Shown here piece after piece: positions 7,817 to 17,715 of a stretch of DNA of 64,000 bases (the stretch's first letter is position 1; every line of letters starts with the position of its first letter). A program made the translations under genes and the position numbers. The notes beneath the pieces were generated by a model. That model was not told the DNA's origin, ran no database searches, and saw only the letters and a list, made by a program, of their open reading frames with translations. Origin of the DNA: Coriobacteriaceae bacterium (GTDB taxonomy: Bacteria > Actinomycetota > Coriobacteriia > Coriobacteriales > QAMH01); assembly GCA_025992705.1 (NCBI GenBank), contig DAJPGJ010000001.1, positions 186,001 through 250,000 of the forward strand, written 5' to 3'.

Positions 7817-9730
7817 TCACGCAATCGAGAACGACACGCTGCGCTCACGCGGGTCGACTTCCTCGACGCGCACGCGCAGTTGCTGGCCAATCCGATAGGT
7901 GCGTCCCGTCTCCTCGCCTACGAGCGTTTGCGTGAGCGGGTCAAACTCGTGGTATTCACCATGCAGATAATCGAAGCGCACGAAGCCCTCGAGCGTGTTT
8001 TCGAGACGCACGTGCAGGCCGCGTGGCACAACGCCCGAGATCGTTCCCGTGAAGACCTCGCCGATGTGCTCGGCAAGATACTCGCAGAGCTTGAGTTCGA
8101 CGCTATCGCGCTCGGCTTGTTCGGCGATGCGCTCCATCTTCGAGGAATGCTTCGCAAGCCACTGCAGGTGGGTCTCCATGGCGTGCGAGTCCTTGAGCAA
8201 ACGATGCACCATGAGGTCGGGATAGCGCCTGATGGGACTCGTAAAGTGACAGTAGAACGTGGAAGCCAGGCCAAAGTGACCGATGGGCTCGGTGCTGTAG
8301 AAAGCTCGCTCCATCGCGCGAAGCACGAGGTGATTCACGAGCGGTTCCTCGCGCGTACCGCGCGCCTCGTCAAGCACATCCTGGAAGGCCATGGGATTGC
8401 CCGTGGTCAGCTCCGAGACGTTGTAGCCGAGCTCGCGCAGCGGGATGAGCAGCGACTCGAGCGCCGCTGCCTTCGGCGGCTCGTGCACGCGATACACAAA
8501 GGGGATGTGGTTGCTGTGCGCATGGCGCGCAACGGTCTCGTTGGCGAGAATCATCGCTTCCTCGATCATCGAGGTCGCCTCGGTCTTGTGACGCAACTCG
8601 ACATGCGTCACCATGCCGCGCTCGTCAAGCTTTGGCTTGGCTTCGACCGTCTCGAAGTCGATGGCCCCGCGCTCGATGCGCAGGGCGAGCAGCTGCTTTG
8701 CAAGAGCATCGAAGCGCTTGAGCTTGGGAGCATAGGGGTCGTCTCGCAGACCATCGAGGATTTCCTGCACCTCGTCATAGTTAAAGCGCCGCTTGCTGCA
8801 GATGACGCTCGGGTAAATCTCGTATCGTTTGACCGTGCCCGTCTGGTCAAGGTACATGTCGCAGGTCATGGTCAGACGATCAGTGCCGGGCCTGAGCGAG
8901 CAGACGTCGTTGCTGAGCTTCTCGGGCAACATGGGAAGCACGCGATCGACCAGGTAGACGCTCGTCGCACGGTCGCGTGCACATATGTCGATATGACTGT
9001 CCCAACCCACATAGTGCGAGACATCGGCGATGTGCACACCAAGGCGCAGCATGCCATCGGCCTCGTCGAGCGAGATTGCATCGTCGAAGTCCTTGGCATC
9101 TGCCGGATCGATGGTGAAGATGTCACGCATGCGCAGATCGTGTCTGCCGTGCTCGGCAAGGGCCGCCTCCACGTCAACTTCGATTGACTCGGCTTGCTCG
9201 AGCGCCTGGGGGCTAAACTTCGTGGGCAAGTCAAGGTTGTGGATGATGATGTCGACGTCCATACCCGGAGCGTCTGCCGCACCGAGCACTTCGACGATGT
9301 AGCCTTGCATGGGCTGGTGACGATCGGGATAGCTCGTGATGCGCGCGAGCACGACGTCACCGTCCTGGGCACCCTCCAGACGACCGTCCGTGATAAAGAG
9401 ATCGTGGCGCACGCGCGGGTCCTGGGCGATGACCACGGCGAGCGGGTCGTTGATCTCAAGCGTGCCGATGAGGTATTCGGTCGCGCGGCTCACCACGCGC
9501 ACCACCCGAGCCGTACGCTTTGCACCATGCGGTACGTCGCGCGAGCTCACACGCACCTCGACCTTGTCGCCGGGCATGGCGCCTCCGAGCCCGGATTTGG
9601 GGATGAAGAAGCTGCCCTCGTCGGTATCGCAAAACGCGTACCCGCGGGCGAGGATGTCGATAGTGCCGATGGGGCCTACGCCCGACCTGCGCGATGCGCC
9701 ATGGTTTCTGTATGCTCTGCGTCGTGCCAT
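7817..9730 (-). CDS. rnr: ribonuclease R (RNB-family 3'-5' exoribonuclease)
   Basis: 637 residues, somewhat shorter than E. coli RNase R. N-terminal cold-shock-like RNA-binding region (about 15-150), RNB catalytic domain with the acidic Mg-binding cluster KDFDDAISL (Asp214-Asp217), and a C-terminal S1 domain (about 555-637, EVFTGTISGVVPRGLHVRLE). Degrades structured RNA processively. The extreme N-terminal helix-turn-helix region and the long basic tail of the enterobacterial enzyme are absent. AAGGGG precedes the ATG. Starts 9 nt after the PRC-barrel gene; one operon. Confidence 0.93.
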   Translation of the reverse strand: MARRRAYRNHGASRRSGVGPIGTIDILARGYAFCDTDEGSFFIPKSGLGGAMPGDKVEVRVSSRDVPHGAKRTARVVRVVSRATEYLIGTLEINDPLAVVIAQDPRVRHDLFITDGRLEGAQDGDVVLARITSYPDRHQPMQGYIVEVLGAADAPGMDVDIIIHNLDLPTKFSPQALEQAESIEVDVEAALAEHGRHDLRMRDIFTIDPADAKDFDDAISLDEADGMLRLGVHIADVSHYVGWDSHIDICARDRATSVYLVDRVLPMLPEKLSNDVCSLRPGTDRLTMTCDMYLDQTGTVKRYEIYPSVICSKRRFNYDEVQEILDGLRDDPYAPKLKRFDALAKQLLALRIERGAIDFETVEAKPKLDERGMVTHVELRHKTEATSMIEEAMILANETVARHAHSNHIPFVYRVHEPPKAAALESLLIPLRELGYNVSELTTGNPMAFQDVLDEARGTREEPLVNHLVLRAMERAFYSTEPIGHFGLASTFYCHFTSPIRRYPDLMVHRLLKDSHAMETHLQWLAKHSSKMERIAEQAERDSVELKLCEYLAEHIGEVFTGTISGVVPRGLHVRLENTLEGFVRFDYLHGEYHEFDPLTQTLVGEETGRTYRIGQQLRVRVEEVDPRERSVSFSIA

Positions 9731-9739
9731 GGCTGCCCC

Positions 9740-10564
9740 TTAGTCGTCGTGGGAGGCCTTGTCGAACTCCTCCTTGAAGCTCTTGAACATGCCCGATGCA
9801 CGGCCAAGCTGCTTGCCGAGAAGGTTTGCCGCCTTGTCGACGCCAACGTACTCCCCGCGCTCCTGGGCCTCGCGCTTCTTGGCCTCGTGCTCCTCGGCGG
9901 CCTTGCTCGCCTTGTCGCGCACGGCGCCAATCACCTCACCGGCTTTGTACGCACCCTCGTTGATGGCCTCGCCGGCTTTCTTCGTACCCTGCGATGCCGC
10001 ATGCTTGGTCTTTGCCCAGGCGACACCTGCCGCCGCTGCCGCACCGCCCGTCTCCTCGACGTCCGCCTCGGCATCCTTGACGATGATGGCGCCATCGCGA
10101 TACCCGACAATCTGCTCGCGAGGGATGAGTGAGCTTCCCAGCAGCACGCGATTTGCGGAATTCGTCGATATGTCGATGTGTTCAATCGTGTAATCGTCGC
10201 CGCTGTATACCACGTTGCTCACAAGGCCAATTTCCTGACCGGACTCCGTGCGCACGGGCATGTACTCCCAAATGATGCACGCATCGTAATCGACACCCAA
10301 GCGCTTGCACGCCTCGGTATCCCAAGAATCCGCGGCATCGATAACGCTGATGCCCCCTTCGACGGGCTCGATGCGATCGATGGCGGCGAAGCGCTCCTTG
10401 CGCTTGACCATGAGCAGCGCATCGGGGCGTTTGATGACGAGCCCCACAACGCGGGGCTCGTTCGGATGAAAGACAGTGGCGCGCACACGACCGAAGCGCT
10501 TTAGCTCGCCTTTGGAATTGCGCACGTAGACGTGCAGCTTATGAGCATCGTCAGTTGAAGGCAT
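9740..10564 (-). CDS. PRC-barrel domain protein
   Basis: 274 residues. The first half has two PRC-barrel-like segments (about 10-80 and 95-160; VRNSKGELKRFGRVRATVF and ESGQEIGLVSNVVYSGDDY). The second half (about 170-265) is Ala/Lys/Glu-rich and helical, with repeated AGEAINEGAYKAGEVIG-like units, and may be amphipathic or LEA-like. PRC-barrels occur in RimM and in photosynthetic reaction centres; the function here is unknown. No strong ribosome site was seen; it may be translationally coupled to the YtxH gene 26 nt upstream. Operon ytxH-like, PRC, rnr. Confidence 0.75.
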   Translation of the reverse strand: MPSTDDAHKLHVYVRNSKGELKRFGRVRATVFHPNEPRVVGLVIKRPDALLMVKRKERFAAIDRIEPVEGGISVIDAADSWDTEACKRLGVDYDACIIWEYMPVRTESGQEIGLVSNVVYSGDDYTIEHIDISTNSANRVLLGSSLIPREQIVGYRDGAIIVKDAEADVEETGGAAAAAGVAWAKTKHAASQGTKKAGEAINEGAYKAGEVIGAVRDKASKAAEEHEAKKREAQERGEYVGVDKAANLLGKQLGRASGMFKSFKEEFDKASHDD

Positions 10565-10590
10565 ATGCGATTGGCGTTACGCCGGAAGCG

Positions 10591-11010
10591 TTACTTGCTT
10601 TTGACGGCGTCCGCAGCGGCCTTGGCAGCACCCTCAGCTGCATCCGCGGCAGTATCTGCGGCCTCGGAAACGCTCTCTGCCGCATCTGCGGCGACATCGG
10701 AGACATCGGCGGCAACGTCTTGCGGCACGGAGCTATTGCGCGTGATCTGCTCGGCAATGCGATCGCGGGCCTCGTTGATCTTCTCGCGGATGTCGTCTGC
10801 ATCTGCGTTGGTGGCGACATCTGCGACGCCACGAACCTTGTTGCGGACGGTATCGGCCGTCTGCTGGAAAACCTGCTCGCCATGAGCGGTGTAGTAGTCG
10901 ACCTTGTCTGCGACAATCTCACGGTTGCGCTCGCCGGAATTAGGCGAAAGAAGCAGGGCTGCAACAGCTCCTACGGCGGCTCCGAGAGTGAAAACGAGAG
11001 GCTTGTTCAT
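10591..11010 (-). CDS. YtxH-like small membrane-associated protein
   Basis: 139 residues from the ATG at 11010. An N-terminal hydrophobic segment (about 5-22, VFTLGAAVGAVAALLLSP) is followed by NSGERNREIVADKVD, the usual YtxH pattern (GxxxGxxxALLLAPxSGxxTR), and a long Ala/Asp/Glu-rich helical tail. YtxH proteins are small membrane or general-stress proteins of unknown mechanism. First gene of the transcript leading into the PRC-barrel protein and rnr. Confidence 0.75.
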   Translation of the reverse strand: MNKPLVFTLGAAVGAVAALLLSPNSGERNREIVADKVDYYTAHGEQVFQQTADTVRNKVRGVADVATNADADDIREKINEARDRIAEQITRNSSVPQDVAADVSDVAADAAESVSEAADTAADAAEGAAKAAADAVKSK

Positions 11011-11138
11011 GATAACCACGCCCTTCCTGGGATTGCTGGTGACAATCATTGTATTCAAGCAGAAACACAATGTGGTTAGGTTACCACCCCCGTATGTATA
11101 TGGGGAGAAGAAACCCGCATTTTATCGAACCTACAAAT

Positions 11139-11199
11139 AATGAGACGAACGGTGTGGCGACCAGACGATTGTCGCCTGGTCGGGCCAAGCTGTCTCATT
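11139..11199. repeat. REP-like nested palindrome, TGAGACA family
   Basis: Outer arms AATGAGAC and GTCTCATT enclose a second palindrome GGCGAC...GTCGCC. The right end overlaps the last bases of the flavo-diiron gene stop region. Same end words as the palindromes at 4.1, 7.7, 20.9 and 31.3 kb. On the minus strand it could also help terminate the flavo-diiron transcript. Confidence 0.65.
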
Positions 11200-12754
11200 T
11201 CACGGGGACCATCTTCTCGCGCACGAGAATGAACTGGCCAGGTCCGGACTTGAGGCACACCGGACACACGAAGGTGTCCATGTCCGTCCCCTTGGGCACC
11301 TCGGCCTGATAGCCGCAGAAGGTGCAGCGCCAGATCTGGATGACCTTGGTGGTAGGGCCGTCATCATCGGCAGGACCCGCAGGCGTGTCGAGCGGTCTCA
11401 CTTTGCCCTCCATGCCCGGGGCGATGGGCATACCGCCCTTGGTGCGCACCGGCTCCTTGCTCGGCGGAGCCGCCTGCGGCTTGACGGCACCCACGATGGG
11501 CGTGGGTTCGGGCGCGACGTTTTGCACATCGGCCATGATGGGCGCTTCCGGGTTGCGAATCGAATCCACGATGGCTTGCGCGAGAGCATCGAGCTCTCCG
11601 TCCTGCTCGTCGGTCATGCGCGACTTGATGGTGAACAGCTCCCCCACGACCTCGTGCTCGGGAATGGCCTCGACCGCATCCATCATCTTCTTGCCCGCGA
11701 TGGGACCCCAGCTACCGTTCTGGATAAACGAGAAGCGACGGCGGCGCAGGTTATGTCCGACAAAGCAATCGACAAGCTCCTTCATCTTGGGGAACACATC
11801 CGCGTTGTAGGTGACGGAGGCCAGCACGATGTTGCTCGCGCGGAAGGCGTCGGCCAACACGTAGCTCGGGTCGGTCACGGACAGGTCGTAGAGGGCCAGG
11901 TCGTGAATGCCCGCATCGCTCAGCTTGAAGGCAAGCTTCTCGGCCACATCGCGCGTGCCCCCGTAGACCGAGGCGTAAGCAATGACAACGCCCTCGTCCT
12001 CGGGCTCATAGCTCGCCCAGCTGCGGTACTTGGATTTAATCAGATCGATGTTGTCCCTGATGATGGGGCCATGCAGCGGGCAAATCATCTTGATGTCGAG
12101 CGTGTCGGCTTTGTCGAGGAGCTCGTTGACCTGGGTTCCGTACTTGCCCACGATGTTGGCGTAATAGCGGCGCACCTCGTCGAGCAGCTCGTCCTCGAAA
12201 TCGTACATGTCATCGAAAAGACGTCCGTCTAGGCCGCCAAAGGAGCCGAAGGCATCGGCCGAGAACAGAATCTTATCCTCGACATCGTAGGTGACCATGA
12301 CCTCGGGCCAGTGCACCATGGGGGCCGTCGCAAAGGCGAGCGTGTGCGTTCCGGTCTCGATAGAATCGCCATCGCCCACGACCATGCAGCGAGCCGCGAG
12401 CTCGGGGTCGAAGAACTGCCCGATAAGCGTCTTGCAAATCTTGGTGCAGACGAGCTGTGCCTCTGGATGCATGGTGGCCATGGCACCGAGCGTGGCACTG
12501 TGATCGGGCTCCATGTGCGAGACGATGATGTAGTCGATCTTGCGCCCGTCAAGCAGATAGTCGACCGTCTCGAAGAAGCGCTCCTCGACCGCGCGGTCGA
12601 TGGTGTCGAAGAGCACGACCTTCTCGTCGAGCAGCAGATAGTTGTTGTAGGACATGCCGTGCGGCACTGGATGACTAGCCTCGAACAACCCGAGACGCTT
12701 GTCGTCTCCGCCAATCCAATACAGGCCTTCGGCGAGCTTCTGTTCGCAATGCAT
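11195..12754 (-). CDS. flavo-diiron protein with C-terminal rubredoxin domain (FprA/FlRd type)
   Basis: 519 residues. The metallo-beta-lactamase-like diiron domain (about 1-250) has the ligand motif HMEPDH (His80, Glu82, Asp84, His85). A flavodoxin domain (about 255-395) starts with VVIAYASVYGGT. A Pro/Ala-rich linker leads to a rubredoxin domain (about 470-515) with two CxxC knuckles, CTFC and CPVC. Such enzymes reduce O2 to water and/or NO to N2O in anaerobes. The fused rubredoxin lets an NADH:rubredoxin reductase feed it directly. GAGGAGG precedes the ATG. Monocistronic by spacing. Confidence 0.93.
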   Translation of the reverse strand: MHCEQKLAEGLYWIGGDDKRLGLFEASHPVPHGMSYNNYLLLDEKVVLFDTIDRAVEERFFETVDYLLDGRKIDYIIVSHMEPDHSATLGAMATMHPEAQLVCTKICKTLIGQFFDPELAARCMVVGDGDSIETGTHTLAFATAPMVHWPEVMVTYDVEDKILFSADAFGSFGGLDGRLFDDMYDFEDELLDEVRRYYANIVGKYGTQVNELLDKADTLDIKMICPLHGPIIRDNIDLIKSKYRSWASYEPEDEGVVIAYASVYGGTRDVAEKLAFKLSDAGIHDLALYDLSVTDPSYVLADAFRASNIVLASVTYNADVFPKMKELVDCFVGHNLRRRRFSFIQNGSWGPIAGKKMMDAVEAIPEHEVVGELFTIKSRMTDEQDGELDALAQAIVDSIRNPEAPIMADVQNVAPEPTPIVGAVKPQAAPPSKEPVRTKGGMPIAPGMEGKVRPLDTPAGPADDDGPTTKVIQIWRCTFCGYQAEVPKGTDMDTFVCPVCLKSGPGQFILVREKMVPVK

Positions 12755-12805
12755 GGTGCCTCCTCAGAACGCAGATGACGTCTTGAGGCAAGTATAGATT
12801 TGCGC

Positions 12806-13279
12806 CTACATCGCGGCAAGGAAGGCGATCATGCCATCGACATCGGGCATGTCGTCCGCATCGGGCTCGAACGCCCAGGCGATGATCTCGATGGCGCAGT
12901 TCATCGCCCCAAGCGCGACGAAGTCATTGGCGAAGGACACCGTCGTGCGCATAAGGGCGTAGCCCTGCGGAGCCGTCACCTCGAGCTCCTCGAGCCATGA
13001 CGTGTGCCCGGCAAGCTGGCGGTCCTGCGGAGCCGCCTTGCCCTGCAGCTCGATGATGACGTGCTCGAGCAGATGCGCGAGCTCCGTACCCACGATCTCG
13101 TCACCGAAGCTGCCGTCACCGGCACCGTTCACGCAGACATGATTCGCGAGGTTGGGAAGCAGTTCGAGAATGCGGCTGGCTTGCTCCTCGGTGACATGCA
13201 GCGTGTCGATTGCCATGCCGACCTCAAGGTCGAGAGCGCCATTGCGTACGCATATGTTTTGGATTTCGAGTGCGTCCAT
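12806..13279 (-). CDS. stand-alone cyanophycin-synthetase N-terminal-like domain protein
   Basis: 157 residues from the ATG at 13279, four bases after the RlpA-like gene stop; no strong ribosome site, so coupled translation is likely. The sequence follows the N-terminal domain of cyanophycin synthetase: a start with VRNGALDLEVGM, then LPNLANHVCVNG, then TELAHLLEHVIIELQG, then a strand-rich YALMRTTVSF region and a closing helix. No ATP-grasp or Mur-ligase domain follows, so it cannot itself make cyanophycin. Possible binding or structural role. Assignment is by pattern memory, not a search. Confidence 0.6.
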   Translation of the reverse strand: MDALEIQNICVRNGALDLEVGMAIDTLHVTEEQASRILELLPNLANHVCVNGAGDGSFGDEIVGTELAHLLEHVIIELQGKAAPQDRQLAGHTSWLEELEVTAPQGYALMRTTVSFANDFVALGAMNCAIEIIAWAFEPDADDMPDVDGMIAFLAAM

Positions 13280-13283
13280 GAGA

Positions 13284-13781
13284 CTACGCCATGACGCGGT
13301 ACTGGACCGTACCGACGCCGTCAAAATCGAGGGCCCACGCAATGGCGGGTTGCAAGTCAAGGTCACGTCCCGTAATGAAGGGGCCGCGGTCATGCACGGT
13401 CGCGTTCACGACCTTGCCGTCGTACATGATCTGGATCTGGGTGCCCAGGGGAAGCGTCTTATGCGCCACACCCATGGAGCTTTCGGTCACGATGCTGCCA
13501 TCCGAGCAGCCCGAGCCCATGAGCCCGTCGCCGATGCCGTAGGTGCTGGCGCCGCAGCTCGTCCATTCGACGGGTTCGTCGAAGTTGCCGAGATAGCTCT
13601 GGGCGTCGATGGCGCTTCCCGAGGCGAGCGCCGCATCGTTGAGAGTGCGGGTGACGGCTCCCATGAGCTTGCCGTCGATCGTCGCGTCGTCTTCGGCTGC
13701 AAGGGCAGGTGCGCTCGAGCCGAGTATGAGCGCGCCCGCCACTCCAAATGCAGCCAGCGATCTTGCTACGTTTATGTTCAT
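13284..13781 (-). CDS. secreted RlpA-like double-psi beta-barrel protein
   Basis: 165 residues from the ATG at 13781. Signal peptide about 1-28 (hydrophobic core, cut after APALAA). The mature part carries an RlpA/3D-like barrel: ASTYG, GVAHKTLPLGTQIQI, and VNATVHDRGPFITGRDLDLQPA, where the HDRGP and DL residues are the conserved catalytic or structural positions. RlpA proteins cleave or bind glycan strands lacking stem peptides. Probably acts on the cell wall. Directly upstream of the cyanophycin-synthetase-N-like gene, with which it forms a two-gene unit. Confidence 0.75.
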   Translation of the reverse strand: MNINVARSLAAFGVAGALILGSSAPALAAEDDATIDGKLMGAVTRTLNDAALASGSAIDAQSYLGNFDEPVEWTSCGASTYGIGDGLMGSGCSDGSIVTESSMGVAHKTLPLGTQIQIMYDGKVVNATVHDRGPFITGRDLDLQPAIAWALDFDGVGTVQYRVMA

Positions 13782-13933
13782 GACTCTTTCCGTGTTCGTA
13801 GTTCGAATGTGCATCATTTCGCGTTGCAACGGCTTAAAACCCTAGCCGAAGCCCCGACAAAGACGCAAGGAAATGTGAAGAATCTGTGAAACCAAAGGTG
13901 GAGCGCCTGTGGATGTGAAGAGGACATGAAGGG

Positions 13934-13959
13934 AAAGGCGCTCCCGGAGGAGCGCCTTT
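13934..13959 (-). terminator. stem-loop after purE
   Basis: An 11-bp perfect stem (AAAGGCGCTCC with its complement) with a 4-base loop, ending in TTT on either strand. It starts 13 nt beyond the purE stop codon and can act for the purA-purD-NUDIX-purE transcript. Confidence 0.7.
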
Positions 13960-13972
13960 GCCATATGACGCA

Positions 13973-14437
13973 TTATTTGCCGGCGAGCTCGCGCTTGTAC
14001 TCGATGATGGCCTTGCGGTACTCGGGCACCGCGACGCCGAGAATCTCCGTCGCGAGGATCGCGGCGTTCTTGGTGCCGTTGATGGCGACGCAGGCCAGGG
14101 GCACGCCCGTGGGCATCTGAACCGTGGAGAGCAGAGAGTCCATGCCGCCCAGGTCGCTCGTCTTCATGGGCACGGCAATGACAGGCAGCGGCGTATGCGA
14201 TGCCACGACACCACCGAGCGCTGCGGCCTTGCCAGCGCCGGCGATGATGACCTTGAGACCGCGCTCCTCGGCGCTTGTCGCCCAGTCACGCACATCATCG
14301 GGATTACGATGCGCAGAGTGAATGACGAACTCGTAGGGCACGCCGAACTTCTCGAGCATCTCCTTGCAACCCTCGAAATCCGGGGCATCCGATTTGGAGC
14401 CCAGAATGATTCCTACCAGCGGTTTTTCTGCGGACAT
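13973..14437 (-). CDS. purE: N5-carboxyaminoimidazole ribonucleotide mutase
   Basis: 154 residues. Has the class I PurE signatures GSKSDAPD (about 13-20), the HSAHRNPDDV loop with the catalytic His, and AGAGKAAALGGVVA. Converts N5-CAIR to CAIR in purine synthesis. A PurK partner would be expected but is not in the window. Start preceded by GAGGAG. Last gene of the purA-purD-NUDIX-purE run, followed by a stem-loop. Confidence 0.95.
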   Translation of the reverse strand: MSAEKPLVGIILGSKSDAPDFEGCKEMLEKFGVPYEFVIHSAHRNPDDVRDWATSAEERGLKVIIAGAGKAAALGGVVASHTPLPVIAVPMKTSDLGGMDSLLSTVQMPTGVPLACVAINGTKNAAILATEILGVAVPEYRKAIIEYKRELAGK

Positions 14438-14487
14438 CTCTTCTCCTCACTCGTGCAACCGCACAGACGCCTGTTCTCTGCGGAGCT

Positions 14488-15057
14488 CTACATTCTATGG
14501 CGCAGCGCATCGCATATGAGCGCGGCAATAACGGTCTTGGAGTCCTCGATGCGACCGTCGAGGACGGAGTCGATGAGCGACTCGATGCTCACCCACTCGG
14601 CGACGACGAACTCGTCATCATCCGGATGAGCCGAGCCCGGCATCAAATCGGTTGCCATGTACAGATGGATGATCTCGTCGCTATACCCCACGGCCACGGC
14701 AATGGAGGCAAGACGGCGGATTTGCCCTGCTGCGTAGCCCGTCTCCTCCGCGAGCTCGCGGCGCACGGCGTCCTCGGGATCCTCGCCGGGGTCGATCTTG
14801 CCTGCGGGAACCTCGATAGTCACGCGCTCGAGCGCCGTGCGGTACTGACGCACGATGAGCACACGGCCCTGGTCATCGAGCGCGATGACGCACACCGCGC
14901 CAGGGTGACGAATGACCTCGTGCTGCGTCTTGTGCCCGTTGGGCAACTCAATGTCGACGGAATCGACCTTGACCAGGCGTCCCTCGAAGCTGCGCACGGA
15001 ACTGAGGATCTTCTCGCTGATCGCGGGATCCTCGAAGTGCTCGATTAGCTCTCCCAT
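14488..15057 (-). CDS. NUDIX hydrolase, ADP-ribose pyrophosphatase-like
   Basis: 189 residues. The Nudix box GKIDPGEDPEDAVRRELAEETGY is complete (GX5EX7REUXEEXGU). The preceding strand VRQYRTALERVTIEVPAG is typical of ADP-ribose/ADP-sugar pyrophosphatases, which cut ADP-ribose to AMP and ribose 5-phosphate. Its start lies inside the end of purD (13-nt overlap), with GAGGGG upstream, so it is translationally coupled. Ribose 5-phosphate release could feed PRPP for the purine genes around it (inference). Confidence 0.85.
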   Translation of the reverse strand: MGELIEHFEDPAISEKILSSVRSFEGRLVKVDSVDIELPNGHKTQHEVIRHPGAVCVIALDDQGRVLIVRQYRTALERVTIEVPAGKIDPGEDPEDAVRRELAEETGYAAGQIRRLASIAVAVGYSDEIIHLYMATDLMPGSAHPDDDEFVVAEWVSIESLIDSVLDGRIEDSKTVIAALICDALRHRM

Positions 15058-16328
15058 GCGCTGCGGCCCCTCATGGCACGGGCGCCGATGTCGCGACGCA
15101 TGAACTTGCCGTCCCAGTTGATGAGGTCGCAGGCCTCGTAGGCGCGGTCGCGCGCGGCCTCGAAGGTATCACCGAGTGCGGTGACATTGAGGACGCGGCC
15201 TCCGTTGGTGTAGACCTTGCCATCGACGACCTTGGTGCCGGCATGGTAGACGTGCACGCCCGGCAACGCGTTGGCCTCGTCGATGCCCGTGATCTCGCGG
15301 CCCTTCTCGTAATCGCCAGGGTAGCCCTCGCTCGCGAGCACGACGCTCACGGCCCACTCGGGGCGCCAGGAAAGCTCGACCTCACTCAGGCGCTGCTGGG
15401 CAGTCGCGACCATGACATCGACCAGGTCGGTCTCGAGACGCGGCAGGACGACCTGCGTCTCCGGGTCGCCAAAGCGTGCGTTGAACTCGAGCAGTTTGGG
15501 GCCTTCCGGCGTAAGCATGAAACCGCCATAGAGGACGCCTCGATAGTCGATGTCCTCCTCGCGCAGACCGGCGACGGCACGCTCCATGATGTCGATCATG
15601 GTCGCATGCTCCTCATCGGTGACGATGGGCACCGGCGAATACACGCCCATGCCGCCCGTATTGGGGCCCTCGTCGTTCTCGTAGGCACGCTTGTGATCCT
15701 GCGAGGGAGCCATGGGAAGCACGGTGATGCCATCGGTAAAGGCGAGCATGGAGCACTCGGGGCCGGTCATCATCTCCTCGATGACGACCGTGGAGCCCGC
15801 CTCGCCAAAGCGACCGTCAAAGCACTCGCAAATGGCTTCGTCGGCCTCCTCCTTGGTGAGCGCAACCGTAACGCCCTTGCCCGCCGCCAAGCCGTCGGCC
15901 TTGACGACGATGGGAGCGCCATGCTCGTTGAGATAGGCCAACGCGGAATCGCAATCCGTGAAGGTGCCATATGCCGCCGTGGGCAGGTCGTACTTCATCA
16001 TGAGGCTCTTGGAGAAGTCCTTGGAGCCTTCGAGACGCGCACCCGCGGCACCGGGGCCAAAGCAATCGATGCCAGCCCCACGCACGGCATCGGCGACACC
16101 GGCGACAAGCGGAGCCTCCGGGCCGATGACCACGAGCTCGCAACCATTGGCGCGGGCAAAATCGACGACGGCCTGACCGTCCTCAATGTCGAGGTCAACG
16201 TTAGTGCCGAGCTCTGCCGTTCCACCGTTACCAGGTGCGATGAAGAGCTGGTCGCACTTGGGCGACTCGACAAGCGCCGTGGCGATGGCGCACTCGCGCC
16301 CGCCGCTTCCCAAAAGCAGGATATTCAT
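15045..16328 (-). CDS. purD: phosphoribosylamine-glycine ligase
   Basis: 427 residues, usual length. Begins MNILLLGSGGRECAIATAL, the PurD N-domain loop, and contains GLAAGKGV of the ATP-grasp lid and the late FNARFGDPETQV motif. Makes GAR from phosphoribosylamine, glycine and ATP. The start follows the purA stop by one base, with a GAGAGGA site inside the end of purA. Part of purA-purD-NUDIX-purE. Confidence 0.96.
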   Translation of the reverse strand: MNILLLGSGGRECAIATALVESPKCDQLFIAPGNGGTAELGTNVDLDIEDGQAVVDFARANGCELVVIGPEAPLVAGVADAVRGAGIDCFGPGAAGARLEGSKDFSKSLMMKYDLPTAAYGTFTDCDSALAYLNEHGAPIVVKADGLAAGKGVTVALTKEEADEAICECFDGRFGEAGSTVVIEEMMTGPECSMLAFTDGITVLPMAPSQDHKRAYENDEGPNTGGMGVYSPVPIVTDEEHATMIDIMERAVAGLREEDIDYRGVLYGGFMLTPEGPKLLEFNARFGDPETQVVLPRLETDLVDVMVATAQQRLSEVELSWRPEWAVSVVLASEGYPGDYEKGREITGIDEANALPGVHVYHAGTKVVDGKVYTNGGRVLNVTALGDTFEAARDRAYEACDLINWDGKFMRRDIGARAMRGRSAWES

Positions 16329-16329
16329 G

Positions 16330-17610
<1,281 letters not shown>

Positions 17611-17715
17611 GTGGTTCTCCTTAATGAGAGGCTCAGCGCGTTCGCGCGAAACATCATTGTATCGAATGTGAAGGACTATACGCGGAGGATTCGAGGGGAA
17701 TGCGAGAGAGCCGCC

